DNA of 64,000 nt. Source: Henricia sp. BOLD:AAB3569. Lineage: Eukaryota; Echinodermata; Asteroidea; Spinulosida; Echinasteridae. Numbering within the stretch: the first letter of the stretch is position 1; every line of letters starts with the position of its first letter. The notes below the pieces were generated by a model. That model was given only the letters and a program-made list of their open reading frames with translations. It was not told where the DNA came from and did no database searches. Of this stretch, positions 31,460-43,728 are shown piece after piece. The DNA is taken from the NCBI GenBank assembly GCA_037783545.1, contig JBBELK010001231.1, positions 124,001 to 188,000 of the forward strand, written 5' to 3'. A program made the translations under genes and the position numbers.

Positions 31460-31905
31460 TTTATGGCATCTTCGGCAACTAATGCCCTTTATGCCATCAA
31501 CTGTACGGTATTACCTTTAATATTATTTTATCAACAACTTGAGATAATTAAGAAAGAGATGCAGTTTTAGTACTGGGAGGAAAAACCCCAGATAATTTTT
31601 CTTGGAGAAAAACCCACGCGGTTAAGTAGGAACTGCAAACCCAATCCACATACACGCCCAGGAATCGAACCCGGGACGCCAGAGGTAAAAGGCGGGGGAA
31701 GATCCTGTCCGCCATCCCGTTGCACCTTGAACAACGACATGATGATTGATTTCCAACGGTAAAAGCCCCTGGAATGAATGGCATTTGTTTTGTACACAAA
31801 CATATGGAGGCCTGCCAGACAGTCTGGGCTTGCCTTGGAAAATCTGGGTGAAGCTTTCATAAAGGTGCACTCACCATGTTTTTAGCTCTGTCTGAAAGGG
31901 GGACT
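31460..31905 (-). repeat. tRNA-derived SINE, longest copy (inverted)
   Basis: Read on the - strand it has a head region (CAGACAGAGC, GAGTGCACCTT, AGATTTTCCA, GCATTCATTCCAGGGGC), then a B-box GGGTTCGATTCC, the GTGTATGTGGATTGGG body and a tail with GATGCCATAAA. About 445 bp, the most complete member of this family in the window. It lies in intron 1. Confidence 0.65.
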
Positions 31906-32154
31906 TGTGGAGTTTGAAGAAAAAAAAGTAAATTGGCCAAACAAACTTAAAAGTATTTCAAAAATTAAAGGAAAAACAGTAATAGGTCAATGCAGCGCAG
32001 GGTTAAGGGTAGATTATATGTCCCCAGAACTCAGAAATAGACATTTTGCATCGGAGGCCTTTTTTGTGTGAGGGGTTTTTTATTTAATTGTGCAAGAAAG
32101 GAAGTTTCTAATCGTGCCTGATGGGTTTTTTTCTTCAATATTACAAAAGTATCG

Positions 32155-32530
32155 CGATACACGATATTATCGCGACATGGTCAAAGTTTAAAGATAGATT
32201 ACATGATTGGAAAACTTTTAAAAACAGGAACAACTGCATTACATAATTAAAGAATAATGTTGATAAACTACCTTGTAGAATTTTCAGCCAGATATAGATG
32301 CTGTAATACTTCAGAAAACCTAAAATATCCATGCATGGTTTTTGTGTTGAATGAATGGTAAAAAAAGTGTCTGCAGACATTAAAGTACCTTGAGATGGCA
32401 ATTTCTCCCACAAAGGTATCATTTTACACGGCGAAATATCATGTGGTACGGTGTTAATGTTACCATTGCTATGAACACTTTAAGCCGGGTTTTTCTTGTC
32501 AACTCCTGAAGTAAAATTTTCGGTAACTGC
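32155..32530 (+). repeat. dispersed repeat family C, copy 1
   Basis: Shared words with 48060-48270, 48690-48975, 57700-57965 and 61860-62300 include ACCTTGTAGAA, CATGCATGGTTTTTGTG, AACACTTTAAGCCGGG and CTTGTCAACTC. The copies differ in orientation and completeness. The family type is unknown. Confidence 0.45.
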
Positions 32531-33212
32531 AGTATTAATTTATTATGTATTAACTTTAACAAAACTGCCAATCACGTCAAACACTCATGGACGAATTATA
32601 ATATAATCACTACACAATTTTTTGCTACAATTTCCAACGATTGTTACCCGATCCTGTCAGTCTACAGACTATGAACACAGTCTGGGACAATCTCAACGAA
32701 CCTTACCTTATCGTGGGAAATTCGCACAGTGCACCCGCTGGTTTTAGTTGACAACAACTGGTTATGTATATTTCTAAGTCCCTAGTTTCATTTTTTGGCA
32801 TCCAAACATCAAGGTGCCTGGTACTTTATTTTCCCCGAGTCAAAGCTGATTTTCTAGGTACTGAGACTCCCTGGGCCCACACTAATCATTTATTAAAATT
32901 GACATAACTAGTTCATCTTAAAGTTCACACCCCTTTCCCTCTTTTGATTTTCCCCATGGGTGCTCTGTATCCCCTTTGATTACATGTGTACATTTGTTGA
33001 AAGGGACTTCTTTTTCTGTCCAAATTCCTGTGACTGAAGGGGATATTGAGCATTTTGAAAGCGTTACACAGGCGAAGGTGATGTGCTTGTATGTGTATCA
33101 AGGAACTTGAATGTCCTGTGTTGTGTTACAGCGCCTTCTGTTGACGTTAGGGCTATGTAAGCATTCTCGGGCATACAATCGAAACACTGAATATTATGTT
33201 GATGTCGTGGGG

Positions 33213-33501
33213 TGCGGTCGGGTTGGCGTACGGGTTCTTTCCTCGCCTTTCACCTCTGGGGTCCCGGGTTCGAATCCGGGGCGTGTATGTGGATTGGGTT
33301 TGCAGTCCCTACTTGACCGCGTGGGTTTTCCCCTGGGGCATTTCTCTGGGGGTTTTCCTCCCACTTCTAAAACTGCAACTCCTTCTTCGTCATCTCAAGT
33401 TGATAATATAGTATAGTTAAAGCTAAAACCGTATAGTTGATGGCATAAAGGGCCTTAGTTGCCGAAGATGCCATAAAAATATACAACAACAACAACAACG
33501 A
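33213..33501 (+). repeat. tRNA-derived SINE, copy with CAA tail
   Basis: Same family and order as 20536-20815. B-box GGGTTCGAATCC is near 33267, and the 3' end is AACAACAACAACAACG. It lies in intron 1 on the + strand. Confidence 0.75.
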
Positions 33502-36500
33502 TGTCGTGGCGCACTTTAATTTCCATTCTCTCATGGCGCAATAAACAATCTGTTGCACTTGGGATTCAAAGGAAATAACGTTCTCAAGTAGCTAAAATAA
33601 GGCGAACAATCTTTCATTTACTAGAAATTTACCAGAATTTGAAGGTCGCGCCGTTCGCTTTAGATTGATGTGACATCATACACGAGAGCCTGTAACAGCC
33701 ATTCCATGTGAATACAATCGGGTCTAGTATTGCTCTATCCTGTATCACGGCGCGGGGGTTCAAATGGTCGCCACAGACCACCGTAGCATGGTTCTCAACA
33801 TTTAAAGGGCATGTGACATGCTAAACAACTTTGTGCCCAAGCTTTGCTTCATAATGACGGATTACTTGTTCAGCAAGACATACTATTGTTCGTTTGGATG
33901 TAAAATCAATAAAAGGTGGCCTTTTTCAACTTTGAAGATTTCATTGCAATAAATCACAGACAGAGGGCGCTGTTTTTAGTGCATCACATAAGGAAGACAG
34001 AAGGGAAAGTTAATAAGAAAAAACATGGATTACAAGTCGAGTGCGCCACGTTACGGAAACAGTCAGACGATTTTGCGTGAGTAAACGTTTGCGGCAACGG
34101 TCAAACTGTTTGTCCTTTCGACTTGGCCAAAATATGCGAATGACTGTTTTTCTGCGGAGGGCATACAAGTCTGTCTTAAGCTGTTAAAGTCTGCTTGCAT
34201 GCTTATGGATTTTGTTGCAGTGTGAATGGATTTCCAGTGAGTTGTTGAAGTGCGCCACGTTAGGGGACATCACTCTATCCAATGGACTGTTAGCGACTTC
34301 ATGAGTGAAGTAACCGTCTTACTCCTCCCAGGCAAGACAATGCCTTAGCTATAGACGATGTGCTCTTTGTTTTTATCTAAACCGCCCTCTGTGGAAAATG
34401 ATGCGCACGCATCCTGTTTTGCATGAATTTGGTTTGGTAATGTCCATACTTTCACTGAAGTTTATGTGTTAAGTAGAATACAAACGATTGTGTGTACTAG
34501 GGACTGGGGACCAGTCTAGGCAAACCATTGTTTTGTCTGCAGTAAGGTGGCTAGACTTGAAATCAATTTGGTATATGGTCGTGTTTTGGTCCGTCTAATA
34601 CCATTTCACCGCGCACGATCGATAGCTGTTTTTATGCATATATGTATAGTAGGCCTACATGTATATGTTTTGGTTTCGACACGTATACCGACTTGAGAAA
34701 CATGTTTGCGCGGCAATATTCATTAATTCAAAGCGCGTTATATGGTATAAGGACTCGGTTGCCATAGCAAGAGTCAATCACGGTAATCTACGTGGTAGCG
34801 TCCATTTTTACCAGGGTGGATCTAATATCATAAACAGTCAGGACATTTTCCAATAGATAAGTATATTCATTTAGATGAACTGCGTTTAGCTTTCGCGAAA
34901 TGTAGTAGAACTTCTTTGAGTCACGAGCATTAACACTGCGTACATAAGTGTACAATAAAATAATATACAAGTACATAAAAATATCTCCCCCACAAGAATT
35001 GGGGGAATTGGCGGCTACGATTTTTTAATTGATTTCTAACAAAAACTCGGGCCAACGAAAAGGTCGAATTATTAGTATGATTATGTCTCATTTTGAAATT
35101 CTGGAGTAATGGATACTGGTAGGTCCACTGCTTGAGGAAATCTAATTCACAAACATAGGCTTTTGAAAATGACATGAATATTAATAAAGCCCCGTCAGAT
35201 ATCTAAGTCCAATTCTGGTAGCAAACTCCATAGCCCTTGTACAAAGTGACAAACAACTTTCTCACTGGACGTGACTAGACTTGTTCCCAGCCCATTCGCG
35301 ACTACGCTGCCGCAGTTTATGAACCAACCGGTCCAGTTACCGACTTGACATCAAGTCTATAATGTGGCCAATGCGTACATTTATTATACGCGTTGGCTTG
35401 CTTCATTTCCCGCATAGCTGCTGATGTGCACCCTTCCATTGTACACCGGTTAAAGATTCAAAATTCCGTTTGCGTGTTGCTAATTTTTTGGAGATCGTTG
35501 GACCTGTAGACTCGTGTCTGTTAACAATCACCGAGTAATTTGTTGTTAACAGGCGGAGCTCAGGCGCAGCTTGGCCCGAAAAAAACAAACTTGTCGAAAA
35601 AACTGTTCTGTGTCGTCACAAGGTCTTATTATGAAGGTGGCCTTATTATGTTCTCAGAAGCGTGGATTAACGGCCGGATATAGGCCTACATGTAATACAT
35701 TATTTTCCGGCCTTGTAAAACACCATTATTGTAAAACATCAGCCTTGTAAAATATTGTATTATTTTGTGCATTAGTTTCGGCGCACATGTGCGTTTCTGC
35801 GAAACTTGAGTGCACCGCTGTTCATTACACATCGTGGTGATACACAATTTTAATTAAATTTTAAGCTAAACTGGATGGACATTTAGGAAAACAGTGAAAA
35901 TTATAGCAGTGTGGAAAACTATATGGCACAGTTTCATGTACATAAGAAACCAGGAAATATTTTAAGATAAATCAGAAAAAAGTAACAATTTTCGGTCATC
36001 GCTTTTGTTTTGCGTGACTTAGGCATTCGCCTCGAAACCGGCCGGTTTAAAAATGAAAATATACTATTTTTAGTTATTCAGGCGGCCTTCGCACGAAACC
36101 CTTGGAATTATTTCAAACTAAAATTCTTTCACTTTTAGAATGACTTCATTTTTTGCTTAATTAAGAAATCGAATTTACAGACGCAAAATTCAACAACACT
36201 TTTTAACTTAAACTCTCACTTTTTAGGGATCTGCTATTTAATCTAACGGAAGGACGCGACACATCGAGTATAGTCATCTTCGCGATTAAGCCATCCCAAG
36301 ATGCACTGGTTTACCTCTCCCATAATGTATTTATAGCAAGTTTGATTGGTTAAGCGTCACCCCGACATGCGCACTGATGTTCAAATGCGAACACGCATTT
36401 CCCCGTTTTCTGTTGTAATTTAGAAACGCCCTGCTTAAATTTTCACCAAAAGATCACTCCACTGCGTAAACCCACTTACCTGTTTAATTACTAAACACAC

Positions 36501-36796
36501 CTACAACACATGTAAACAAGAGACCTCAAAGCAGTAAAAACCACTGGACCGATTGTTAATGCTTGATTTCTCAAAATGTCCACGGGCAACTTAAAAAATG
36601 TCACTGTGAACGTTGAGTAAAAAATACTGTTCTGCAGCATGTGTGCAAATAGCTTGTAATTCCAGCTTCAGCCATTTCTCCCCCTACAATACAAAGTAAA
36701 ACGGGCTCATTACCATACGACTGAGGTTTTTGTGACTGCGCACGCGCGTATACTCTTGTTTTCAAGTAGCACGCGTTAGATTCTGGCCTACAATAC
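33502..36796. other. intron 1, no gene recognised
   Basis: No gene or clear repeat is supported. Short palindromes such as AAACCGGCCGGTTT near 36035 are present. A TAGGCCTA word occurs near 34651 and again near 35685. Confidence 0.35.
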
Positions 36797-36977
36797 TGGT
36801 CCAGCAGCCGATTTCACGAACAGGTGCGCAGCTTGCGCAACTTTTGAAAAATGGCGCAAGCCCCATAGCTTGCGTGTTATCACCGCTAAATTGTTGCGCG
36901 ACTTTAATACGCAATAAAATGTTGCGCAAGTCGGCTTACGCAACTGCGTAAGTTTCGTGAAATCGGCTGCTGGACCA
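36797..36977. repeat. MITE with GCCGATTTCACGAA ends, copy 2
   Basis: The 24-base ends (TGGTCCAGCAGCCGATTTCA and CGAA) are perfect inverted repeats. The interior TTGCGCAACTTT and GTTGCGCAAG words match 2141-2271 and a piece at 40995-41085. This copy is the best preserved. Confidence 0.75.
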
Positions 36978-37104
36978 TAAGCCCAATTTTCTCATTTTTC
37001 TTTAACACATTCCGAAACACTCTGAACAAAGACTACCATTTTTTCTGGCTCTTTCAAGCTTCTAACTACTTTATCTTTTAAAACAAAGTAACGAGTATTG
37101 CACA

Positions 37105-37250
37105 AAATTTGTCACAAATGGGAATCGAACCAGGGACACCAAACAAACTCGCTGCAAGCTCATCACCTTTTAATCAATTCAACCCTAACCCTAAACATAA
37201 CCCCTGACACCTAACCCTTTACCCCTACCCTAGTCTCTTCTCAAGACGTT
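37105..37250 (-). repeat. tRNA-like SINE with telomere-like tract, copy 2
   Basis: The - strand reads GGTGTCCCTGGTTCGATTCC, a tRNA T-arm/B-box. On the + strand it is followed by AACCCTAACCCTAAACATAAC and further degenerate CCCTAA, then TAGTCTCTTCTCAAGACG, parallel to 29520-29690. Confidence 0.5.
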
Positions 37251-37524
37251 CTCATGGTCTGTAATAAGAACGAATAATGCTCCAGGACCATTATTGTAGG
37301 CCAGAATCTCATACATGCTTTTCAAGTATGAGTGCCGCCATGTTGTATATACAAATGTACTCGCGGTATGCGATTTTTGTTTTTTGCGTTACACATCGTC
37401 AATTGCAGAGAAGATATTGCTTCTGATTGGTCTAATCTCCATGCACATGTTGCATACTTATACGTTTTGTCGATAACTTTACCTCAACATAACCCCACAT
37501 CACAAAAAAAGGCAATGTCACTCA

Positions 37525-37605
37525 AAGCAGATTCGAAGTCGCAACCTCTCGATTGATAGTCACATGTCTTCACCATTAGACTACCGAGCGACTCGACAAA
37601 CCCTT
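37525..37605 (-). repeat. tRNA-like pseudogene fragment
   Basis: The - strand reads CGGTAGTCTAATGGTGAAGAC and then GGTTGCGACTTCGAATC, an A-box- and B-box-like pair spaced as in a tRNA. The arms do not fold into a convincing tRNA, so it is probably the head of a decayed SINE. Confidence 0.35.
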
Positions 37606-39360
37606 CATTTTTCTTTCTTTTAACCCTTAATTTAACAAATCCATGAGGGCGCTATATAGAGAATATAATTATTCATACAATTTTAATAATCAGGATGGAA
37701 AACGAGCAATGCGATTAGTTAAATTTTCTTCCATACACAATGTGTATAGTATACTGCAGAAAAAAATAGCGCTCGCGGTATCGAGTCCGGCCAGACTGAT
37801 GTTCATAGATATGTATCGAAACGCAAAGGATGGGTGGGCTAATTAAGTCGTGGTGCATGGTTGGCCGACCAGGGCTTTAAATTGATGGAAACATTTCACT
37901 TTATTGAAAATGAAAGTACATCATGCCCTGTTAGTTTACACAATGGTTTACCTTTAATACAGAACCATTCGCTTACAGGAAAAACGGTATTTCATGATAG
38001 GCCTATATATACATGTACATGTAAATCGCCATTGCTCTTACACTATGAACATCTAACAATGGAAATTGGGCACACACCATTGTTACTAACAATGGGGTTA
38101 CAATGAACATGTACATGTTTTTGCTCATAGTGTTATGCCTGCAAGTTTTAATTACGGGATTAAACTACTATGTACTTGTACTAAACGACAACTATGTTGA
38201 TCATAATAAATAACAAGGAAATCACATTTTAAGACAAAATACTGAACTAATAATAGACCGTGTAAGTTGACCTCGAGAGCGTGCGGGACTCCGCGAGACT
38301 CGTCGACTGGGAATCTCGTATATACGTTTTAACACAGACAGCGACCGTTTCTTCGGTACCATTTTCACACCACGTCAACATTAGCAGTTTCACCTATAAC
38401 GATTCGGAGTCCACTGTAAACAAATCTTTAAATCCCATTGATCACCTGTGCGAAAGGTTAATTAAGCACAAAGTTCACTGTCGCGCGCCTGTCTCGCGCC
38501 CGGAATGTCAGATCCTTTTTTTTTGTCTCCAATCAGTCACAATCTAGTTTCATAGGTCGCCAACCCCTCACAAAGTTGTCTCACATTTCTCGCACTTTCT
38601 GACTCACGGAAACTAAATTGAGAAGGGTTCGAGACGGGTTTGAGACACTCGCGACGACTCTGTGACTATTTTGAGAGAATTTGTTGAACATGTTCAAAAT
38701 TCCAGCGACACAAGAGCGAGGCCCTGCGATTCAAGCGAGGAAATTGAGAATCCCCGCTAACGTTTTGAGACATTTTGGAAACTCCCTCGCGAATGCCGTT
38801 CGCAATTTGTCGCCAACAGTCGCAGCCCAGTGAGATATAGGGGCTTTAGTTGGCGCGAATACGTTGCCATTATTATACCGTTTTCAAAAGTTCTTGATTC
38901 GGTTTCAGACGGTCTTTGCGATTTCAGTCTTGTAGATTTCCGTCCGTGTATAATTTATTTGTTTGGGATCTTTGGTGGTTTTATCTACTCTGAACAGAAG
39001 TGAACGTTCAACTTGTTGACGTTCAAATCAGGTATTTGATTTAGCAACGCTAATATTTCTAAGATGGACCAAGCCAGTGAGCCTGCCATTCGTAAAGGTA
39101 CTTGCAAACCGGAAACAAAAGATCGATCTTTTTTGTGACAAACTCGGACAACATTTTCTTCAATATATGTAGTTGTACATGTAACAGCCGTCTGGAACAT
39201 GTCAAAGGCTAAAACGCACTGGAGATCCTTTTTGAAGTATGTCAGAACCAGAGAGCTTTTTTCTAAACTGTATTTAGGCCTATTTGTACATGTAAAACTT
39301 GATTTACCTGCTTTAATTATGTTAGTGATACAGAGTTTTATAAATTAAATAAATAATTAC

Positions 39361-40017
39361 AAAGGACTTGTGATAGACTTGTGAGGACTTGTGATAGACT
39401 TGTGAGGACTTGTGAGATGGACTTGTGGTGGACATGTAAGGACTTGTGGTGGACTTGTTGTGGACTTGTCGTGGACTTGTGATGGACATGCGAGGAATTG
39501 TGACGGCATTGTGATTAACTTGTGAGGACGTGATGGTATTGTGGGGATTTGTGATAGAGTTGTGATGGACTTTTAATGACTTATGAAGAATTGTGATAAA
39601 ATGTGATGGACTTGTGAGGACTTGTGATGGACTTGTGAGGACTTGCGATGGACTTGTGATGGACTTGTGAGGGCTTGTGAGGACTTGTAGTGGACGCTTG
39701 AGGACTTGGGATGGACTTCGGATGGACATGTGAAGAATTGTGATGATCTGTGATGGACTTGTGATGGACTTGTAGGGACCCGTGATAGACTTGTGAGGAC
39801 CTGTGATGAAATTGTGATGGATATGTGATGGACTTGTGACCGGCACTTGAGAAGACTTGTGGTGGACTTGTGAGGACATGTGGTGGACTTGTGAGGACAT
39901 GTGGAGCCTTCTGATGGCCTTGTGATGGAATGGGATGACTTGTGGGGACTTGTGACGACTTGTGACGACTTGTGATGGACTTATGATGGATTGTGATGGG
40001 CTTGCGAGGACCTGTAA
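39361..40017. repeat. GACTTGTGATG minisatellite 1
   Basis: About 650 bp of irregular 9-12-bp units built on GGACTTGTGATG and GGACTTGTGAGG. Long open frames on the - strand (Ser/His/Lys/Gln-rich) arise only because the unit lacks stop codons in that direction. The core GACTTGTG is shared with the array at 59914-60887. Confidence 0.85.
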
Positions 40018-40477
40018 AAACTGGACCGCGGTCCAGTTTTTGTCGAAGCACGTCGATTCCATATTAACATATCCATATAGGTATAACGTGGTACAAAGTC
40101 TTTTGCAAAAAGCCAATTGAAACTGATAGTTCGTCTGTTCTGTAGTTAAAATCACAAACTACATGTAATTATTTTGTCTGGACTGGACTAGTATCGATTG
40201 TTATACTTCCTCCTCTTTGTGTTAACAATTTTACAAATGTTTCGCAACCAATTCATGTTATTTTTTTATCACAAAAGACACTTTATTGGGTTGTAGGAGC
40301 CACATTTTTTCCTCAGTCTAAAAATGGCAGGAAAGCTTAGGCTACTTTATACACAGGGATTAGCTGAACACATCCACAAAAGAACCCTTATTGAATTGGC
40401 AAATAGTTTGATAAATAATTTCGCACGCTTGGTTGAATTCGTTTCTTCTGAATATAAAGCCAGACATTTTGTTTTCC

Positions 40478-40671
40478 TTTTTGTAAACGATCCCACCTGC
40501 CTGTCCTTGAAATAAAAACCATTGCAATAGATTTGTCACCAATGGGAATCGAACCAGGGACACCAAACAAACTCGCTGCAAGCTCGTCACCTTTTAATCA
40601 TTTCACCCTAACCCTTTTTGTAAACGATCCCACCTGCCTGTCCTTGAAATAAAAACCATTGCAATAGATTT
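40478..40671. repeat. 77-bp tRNA-like insert flanked by about 58-bp direct repeats
   Basis: CCTTTTTGTAAACGATCCCA and the following about 38 bases occur at 40478-40535 and again at 40613-40671. Between them lies a 77-bp segment that on the - strand contains GGTGTCCCTGGTTCGATTCC and ends in CCCTAACCC-type sequence, the same tRNA-like plus telomere-like unit as at 37105. Confidence 0.6.
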
Positions 40672-41120
40672 CGCTGTCCTCTGCACTGTGTGCAAAAATT
40701 ATTCTGTGGCGGCAACATAAAGAATAGTTTGTAAATTGAATTTAAGTTGAAGCCGCGCGCGACGTGAGGCCCCAAAATCCTCAAAATTTTGTTCCTGGGT
40801 TTTTGTGCCAAATTATTGGAGCATTTTTCATGCGTGTTGACCATTACAAAGCCCAGTGGTCAGTCTAGGTAGGGGCGGCCAAAGTCAAAAGCAAACGAAC
40901 CGGACAATACTCTTCATTTTTATTTACAAAAATATGGCCTAAGGCCATATTCTATTGCGCTGTCCTGAAAATGGACTATTGTGTCCAAGTCCGCTTGCGC
41001 AACTTTGTATTGCGTCAGCTGCGCAATAATCTTGTAATAAATTACACGAAAATGCCATTTCCAAAAGTTGCGCAGGCTATACGAATTATTGTGGTGATGT
41101 TTCGTGTTCAAGACCCAACT

Positions 41121-41450
41121 AATTAGCTTTTTGCACGTTTCACGTGAACAGAGTCTGGTATAATGACGTATTTCCTTTCACATGCACACTCTGTATCCAC
41201 ATGACCAGACTAAAATTGTGTTGCTATGTAATGTGACTGGGTGTGAAGAACAGAATAAATACCGCGTTCGCCGTCGGAGAGAATGGCATAAAGCAACCGG
41301 ACTGTTGGTTGCTAGGCAATGGCGTGCACCACGTAGCAACAACAGCATAGGCCTAGTATATGGTCATTCTATAAACTGCACCTCTATTTGAAAGTGGAGA
41401 ATTCGGAGCGCCAGCCATAGTGAAAAGGTCACAAGGCAAAAGGCTAATTA
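41121..41450 (+). repeat. MITE of the AATTAGCC family, copy 2
   Basis: Starts AATTAGCTTTTTGC and ends GCAAAAGGCTAATTA. It shares the interior blocks CCTTTCACATGCACACT, GACCAGACTAAA and GGTTGCTAGGCAATGG with copy 1 at 4691. Confidence 0.7.
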
Positions 41451-41474
41451 TACAGACTGTGATTTCGAACCGAG

Positions 41475-41720
41475 GCCGCGCCATAGTGCCTGTGCCCTTG
41501 GGCAAGGCACTTTACCATAAATTGTCTCTCTCCACTCAAAACACATAGGTTCCAGCGAGAGTAGTGAGGGTGTCGTATGTTTGATTAGCTCTTGAGTGCC
41601 TAACATGCCTAGCATGCTCCCCAGAGGAGAGGTTTAAAGGAATGATATAATTAAGCCCAGTGACCAGGGGTAACGATGTGAGCACTTGTGCGCGATATAT
41701 GAACGTAGGGGGGAGAAAGT
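41475..41720 (+). repeat. SINE 3' body with CTTGGGCAAGGCACTTTA
   Basis: Contains GTGCCCTTGGGCAAGGCACT, a block that also occurs (in the other orientation) in the SINE at 42925-43135 and that I recognise as a common SINE body sequence. No clear tRNA-like head is retained. Confidence 0.4.
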
Positions 41721-42317
41721 GTGATAAAGAGAATCAATGGCCGATTTTCTAACCATTCTAAAAGAACTCCTGAGTTTTAAAACGAAAGTTAAGCACGCGG
41801 TTCCTCAAACAGAAACCAGACCAAGAAATGTCAATTTTGGCGCCAAGTGAACTGAACGATGTCTGGTGACTGTGAACAAAAAATTGAACTTTTGTTGTAT
41901 TTTGATCGGACTGCCAAGATGTCGTGAAATGCTTTACTTTTCGAATAAAAGTATTTCGTGTGGGACATTTATGCATTGGGGGTCGTTAGAGATTTACCAA
42001 ATCCAGTATTAATTTAAATGAAGAAAACATTGACTGATGTATCAACAATGTTTACAGAGATGCCGCCGCTTTTTGGCAAAGATTTTTGACAAAGCAGCAT
42101 TCCGTTCCAGTCAAACTATCCCCGGAACTATATTGTACGCTCTATTAACTGTCACTTTTTGCTAAATGCACAATTATTTATTCCAGCAGCCATTCAATTC
42201 AAAAGTATTGTATTCCCTATTTTTGGCCAGAAAAGGTATCGGTGTTATTCTACTGTTTCTGTTACTCAAAGGTATAGGCCTACTCGTTTTCAGTCAAAAA
42301 TGTGACTCATCGCAGAG

Positions 42318-42420
42318 AATAGAAGTTGTTAATTTTATAGCATCTTTGGCAACCAAGGTCCCATGCCATCAACTATACGGTATTATCTTTAACTTTATAG
42401 TCGCAGTTATTCTCAATTAA
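42318..42420 (-). repeat. SINE tail fragment
   Basis: Read on the - strand it ends with GTATAGTTGATGGCAT and GCCAAAGATGCTATAAAATT, which is the tail of the SINE family at 20536 and 33213. It directly precedes the Tc1-like element. Confidence 0.5.
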
Positions 42421-42744
42421 GAAAAGAAAACAATTTAGAGATCGTTCTAAACACCTCAACAAAAGTAAGTTCCCCTCTAAATAATTGATTATATCTCCAA
42501 AAGTAAATTTCGGAATTACAGGAAACTTGGTGTGAATGATTTGTGAAATGCATGGAAAGTGCATTTCAAGTAGTAGGGACATACCTTATGTCACGCATGA
42601 ATGAGCAACATATAAAGATAAAATTGACACTTTTCAAAAATTAGAAAATGCAGTCAACATTTCCCTAATTCTTTTCACACATGACAAGTACAGTTTTGGT
42701 CCTCAGTATGTGTTCGTGCACCGTGACTGCAATATGCATGTCAA

Positions 42745-42925
42745 TTCAAGACAGGGCCATTGTCATAGGCCTGCTAGAGACTCTTGCACCTGTAAAACAA
42801 GTGGCCCGTAGGATGGGAGTCAGTCCAAATGCAATAAGAAAATTGGGTTCAAAATTCGAATTGATTGGAGCTGTCGCAGACTTGCCAAAAACTTTTCGAC
42901 CAAACGTTACTACCCCTGCAGATGA
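42745..42925 (+). pseudogene. Tc1-like transposase, N-terminal fragment
   Basis: Starting near 42738 the frame reads MSIQDRAIVIGLLETL, then VKQVARRMGVSPNAIRKL, a helix-turn-helix DNA-binding segment like that of Tc1/mariner transposases. The frame runs into a SINE at about 42925, and the region with the first catalytic Asp is missing. It cannot encode an active enzyme. Confidence 0.65.
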
Positions 42926-43135
42926 TCACTTTATATTTATTTATTTATTTATTTATTCACCACATCCAACAGCGGAGGGACCGCCAATTACAGGAATGGG
43001 AGCAAGTGTGGTTGAGTGCCTTGCTCAAGGGCACAGGTGCCACAACCCGTCGCGGCCCGGAATCGAACCTACATTCTAGTACTAGCACAGAAACTTAAGT
43101 TCGACGCACTAGACCGCTCGGCCATAACACCCCAC
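42925..43135 (-). repeat. SINE with tRNA-like head, inserted in the Tc1-like element
   Basis: On the - strand it begins ATGGCCGAGCGGTCTAGTGC, like a tRNA-Leu or tRNA-Ser 5' half, and has the B-box AGGTTCGATTCC. CTTGAGCAAGGCACTCAACC follows, and the copy ends in a (TAAA)n tail at 42927-42958. It interrupts the transposase frame and so postdates the transposon. Confidence 0.7.
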
Positions 43136-43139
43136 ATAT

Positions 43140-43451
43140 GACGATGCACGTCCACGTGACAGGGCAAGAGTGGTCAATGAGCTTTTAGAGATTCAAGAAA
43201 TATGGCCAGCAAACTCCTCAGATCTCAGTCCCACAGAATATTTGTGGGATCAACTTAAGCCGACATTTGATCAGAGAACTGATGATCAAACAACACTCCA
43301 GGACTTGCCCCAGATGCTGCAGGAGTGCATGATTACCCTTCCGCAGCGGAGGATCACCCGTCTCATCATCACAATATGCGTGATCGATGTTATCAGGTGT
43401 TACAAAATCACGGTGGTTACACAAGATACCGAGGACCAAAACTGTACTTGA
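43140..43451 (+). pseudogene. Tc1-like transposase, C-terminal fragment
   Basis: The frame contains a degraded DDARPRDRARVV (second catalytic Asp region of Tc1-like enzymes) and WPANSSDLSPTEYLWDQL, which carries the final catalytic Glu. The spacing fits D34E. After this the sequence matches transposase C-termini poorly. It is a remnant. Confidence 0.7.
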
Positions 43452-43657
43452 CATGTGTGAAAAGAATTAGGGAATTGTTGACTGCATTTTGCAATTTTTA
43501 AAGTGTCCATCTCACCTTTAAATGCTGCTCATTCATGCATAACATTATGTATGGACCAACCATTTGAAATGCACGTTTCAGGCATTGCCATAATCATTCA
43601 CACCAAGTTTCGTGTAATTCCGAAATGTACTTTGGGAGATATAAGTAATTATTTAAG

Positions 43658-43728
43658 GGGGCGGGTGGGGTGGGGGGTGGGAGGTGGGGTGGGGGCGGGG
43701 GGGGGGAGGTTGAGGTGGAGTGGCGGGG
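43658..43728 (+). repeat. G-rich minisatellite expansion inside a TIR
   Basis: About 70 bases of GGGGTGGG-type sequence, including a run of nine G, interrupt the right inverted repeat of the Tc1-like element between the words AATTATTTAAGGGG and GGGGACTTACTTTTG. The left repeat has only about eight bases there. It can form G-quadruplexes in principle. Confidence 0.65.

Noticed and set aside
31561-31870. Three overlapping frames on the - strand with a PGSIPGRVCG-like segment
   Set aside because: They are translations of the inverted SINE, including its B-box; similar frames appear at the other SINE copies.
39322-40155. 277-residue Ser/His/Gln-rich frame on the - strand
   Set aside because: It follows a 9-12-bp minisatellite, is repetitive throughout and overlaps a second similar frame.
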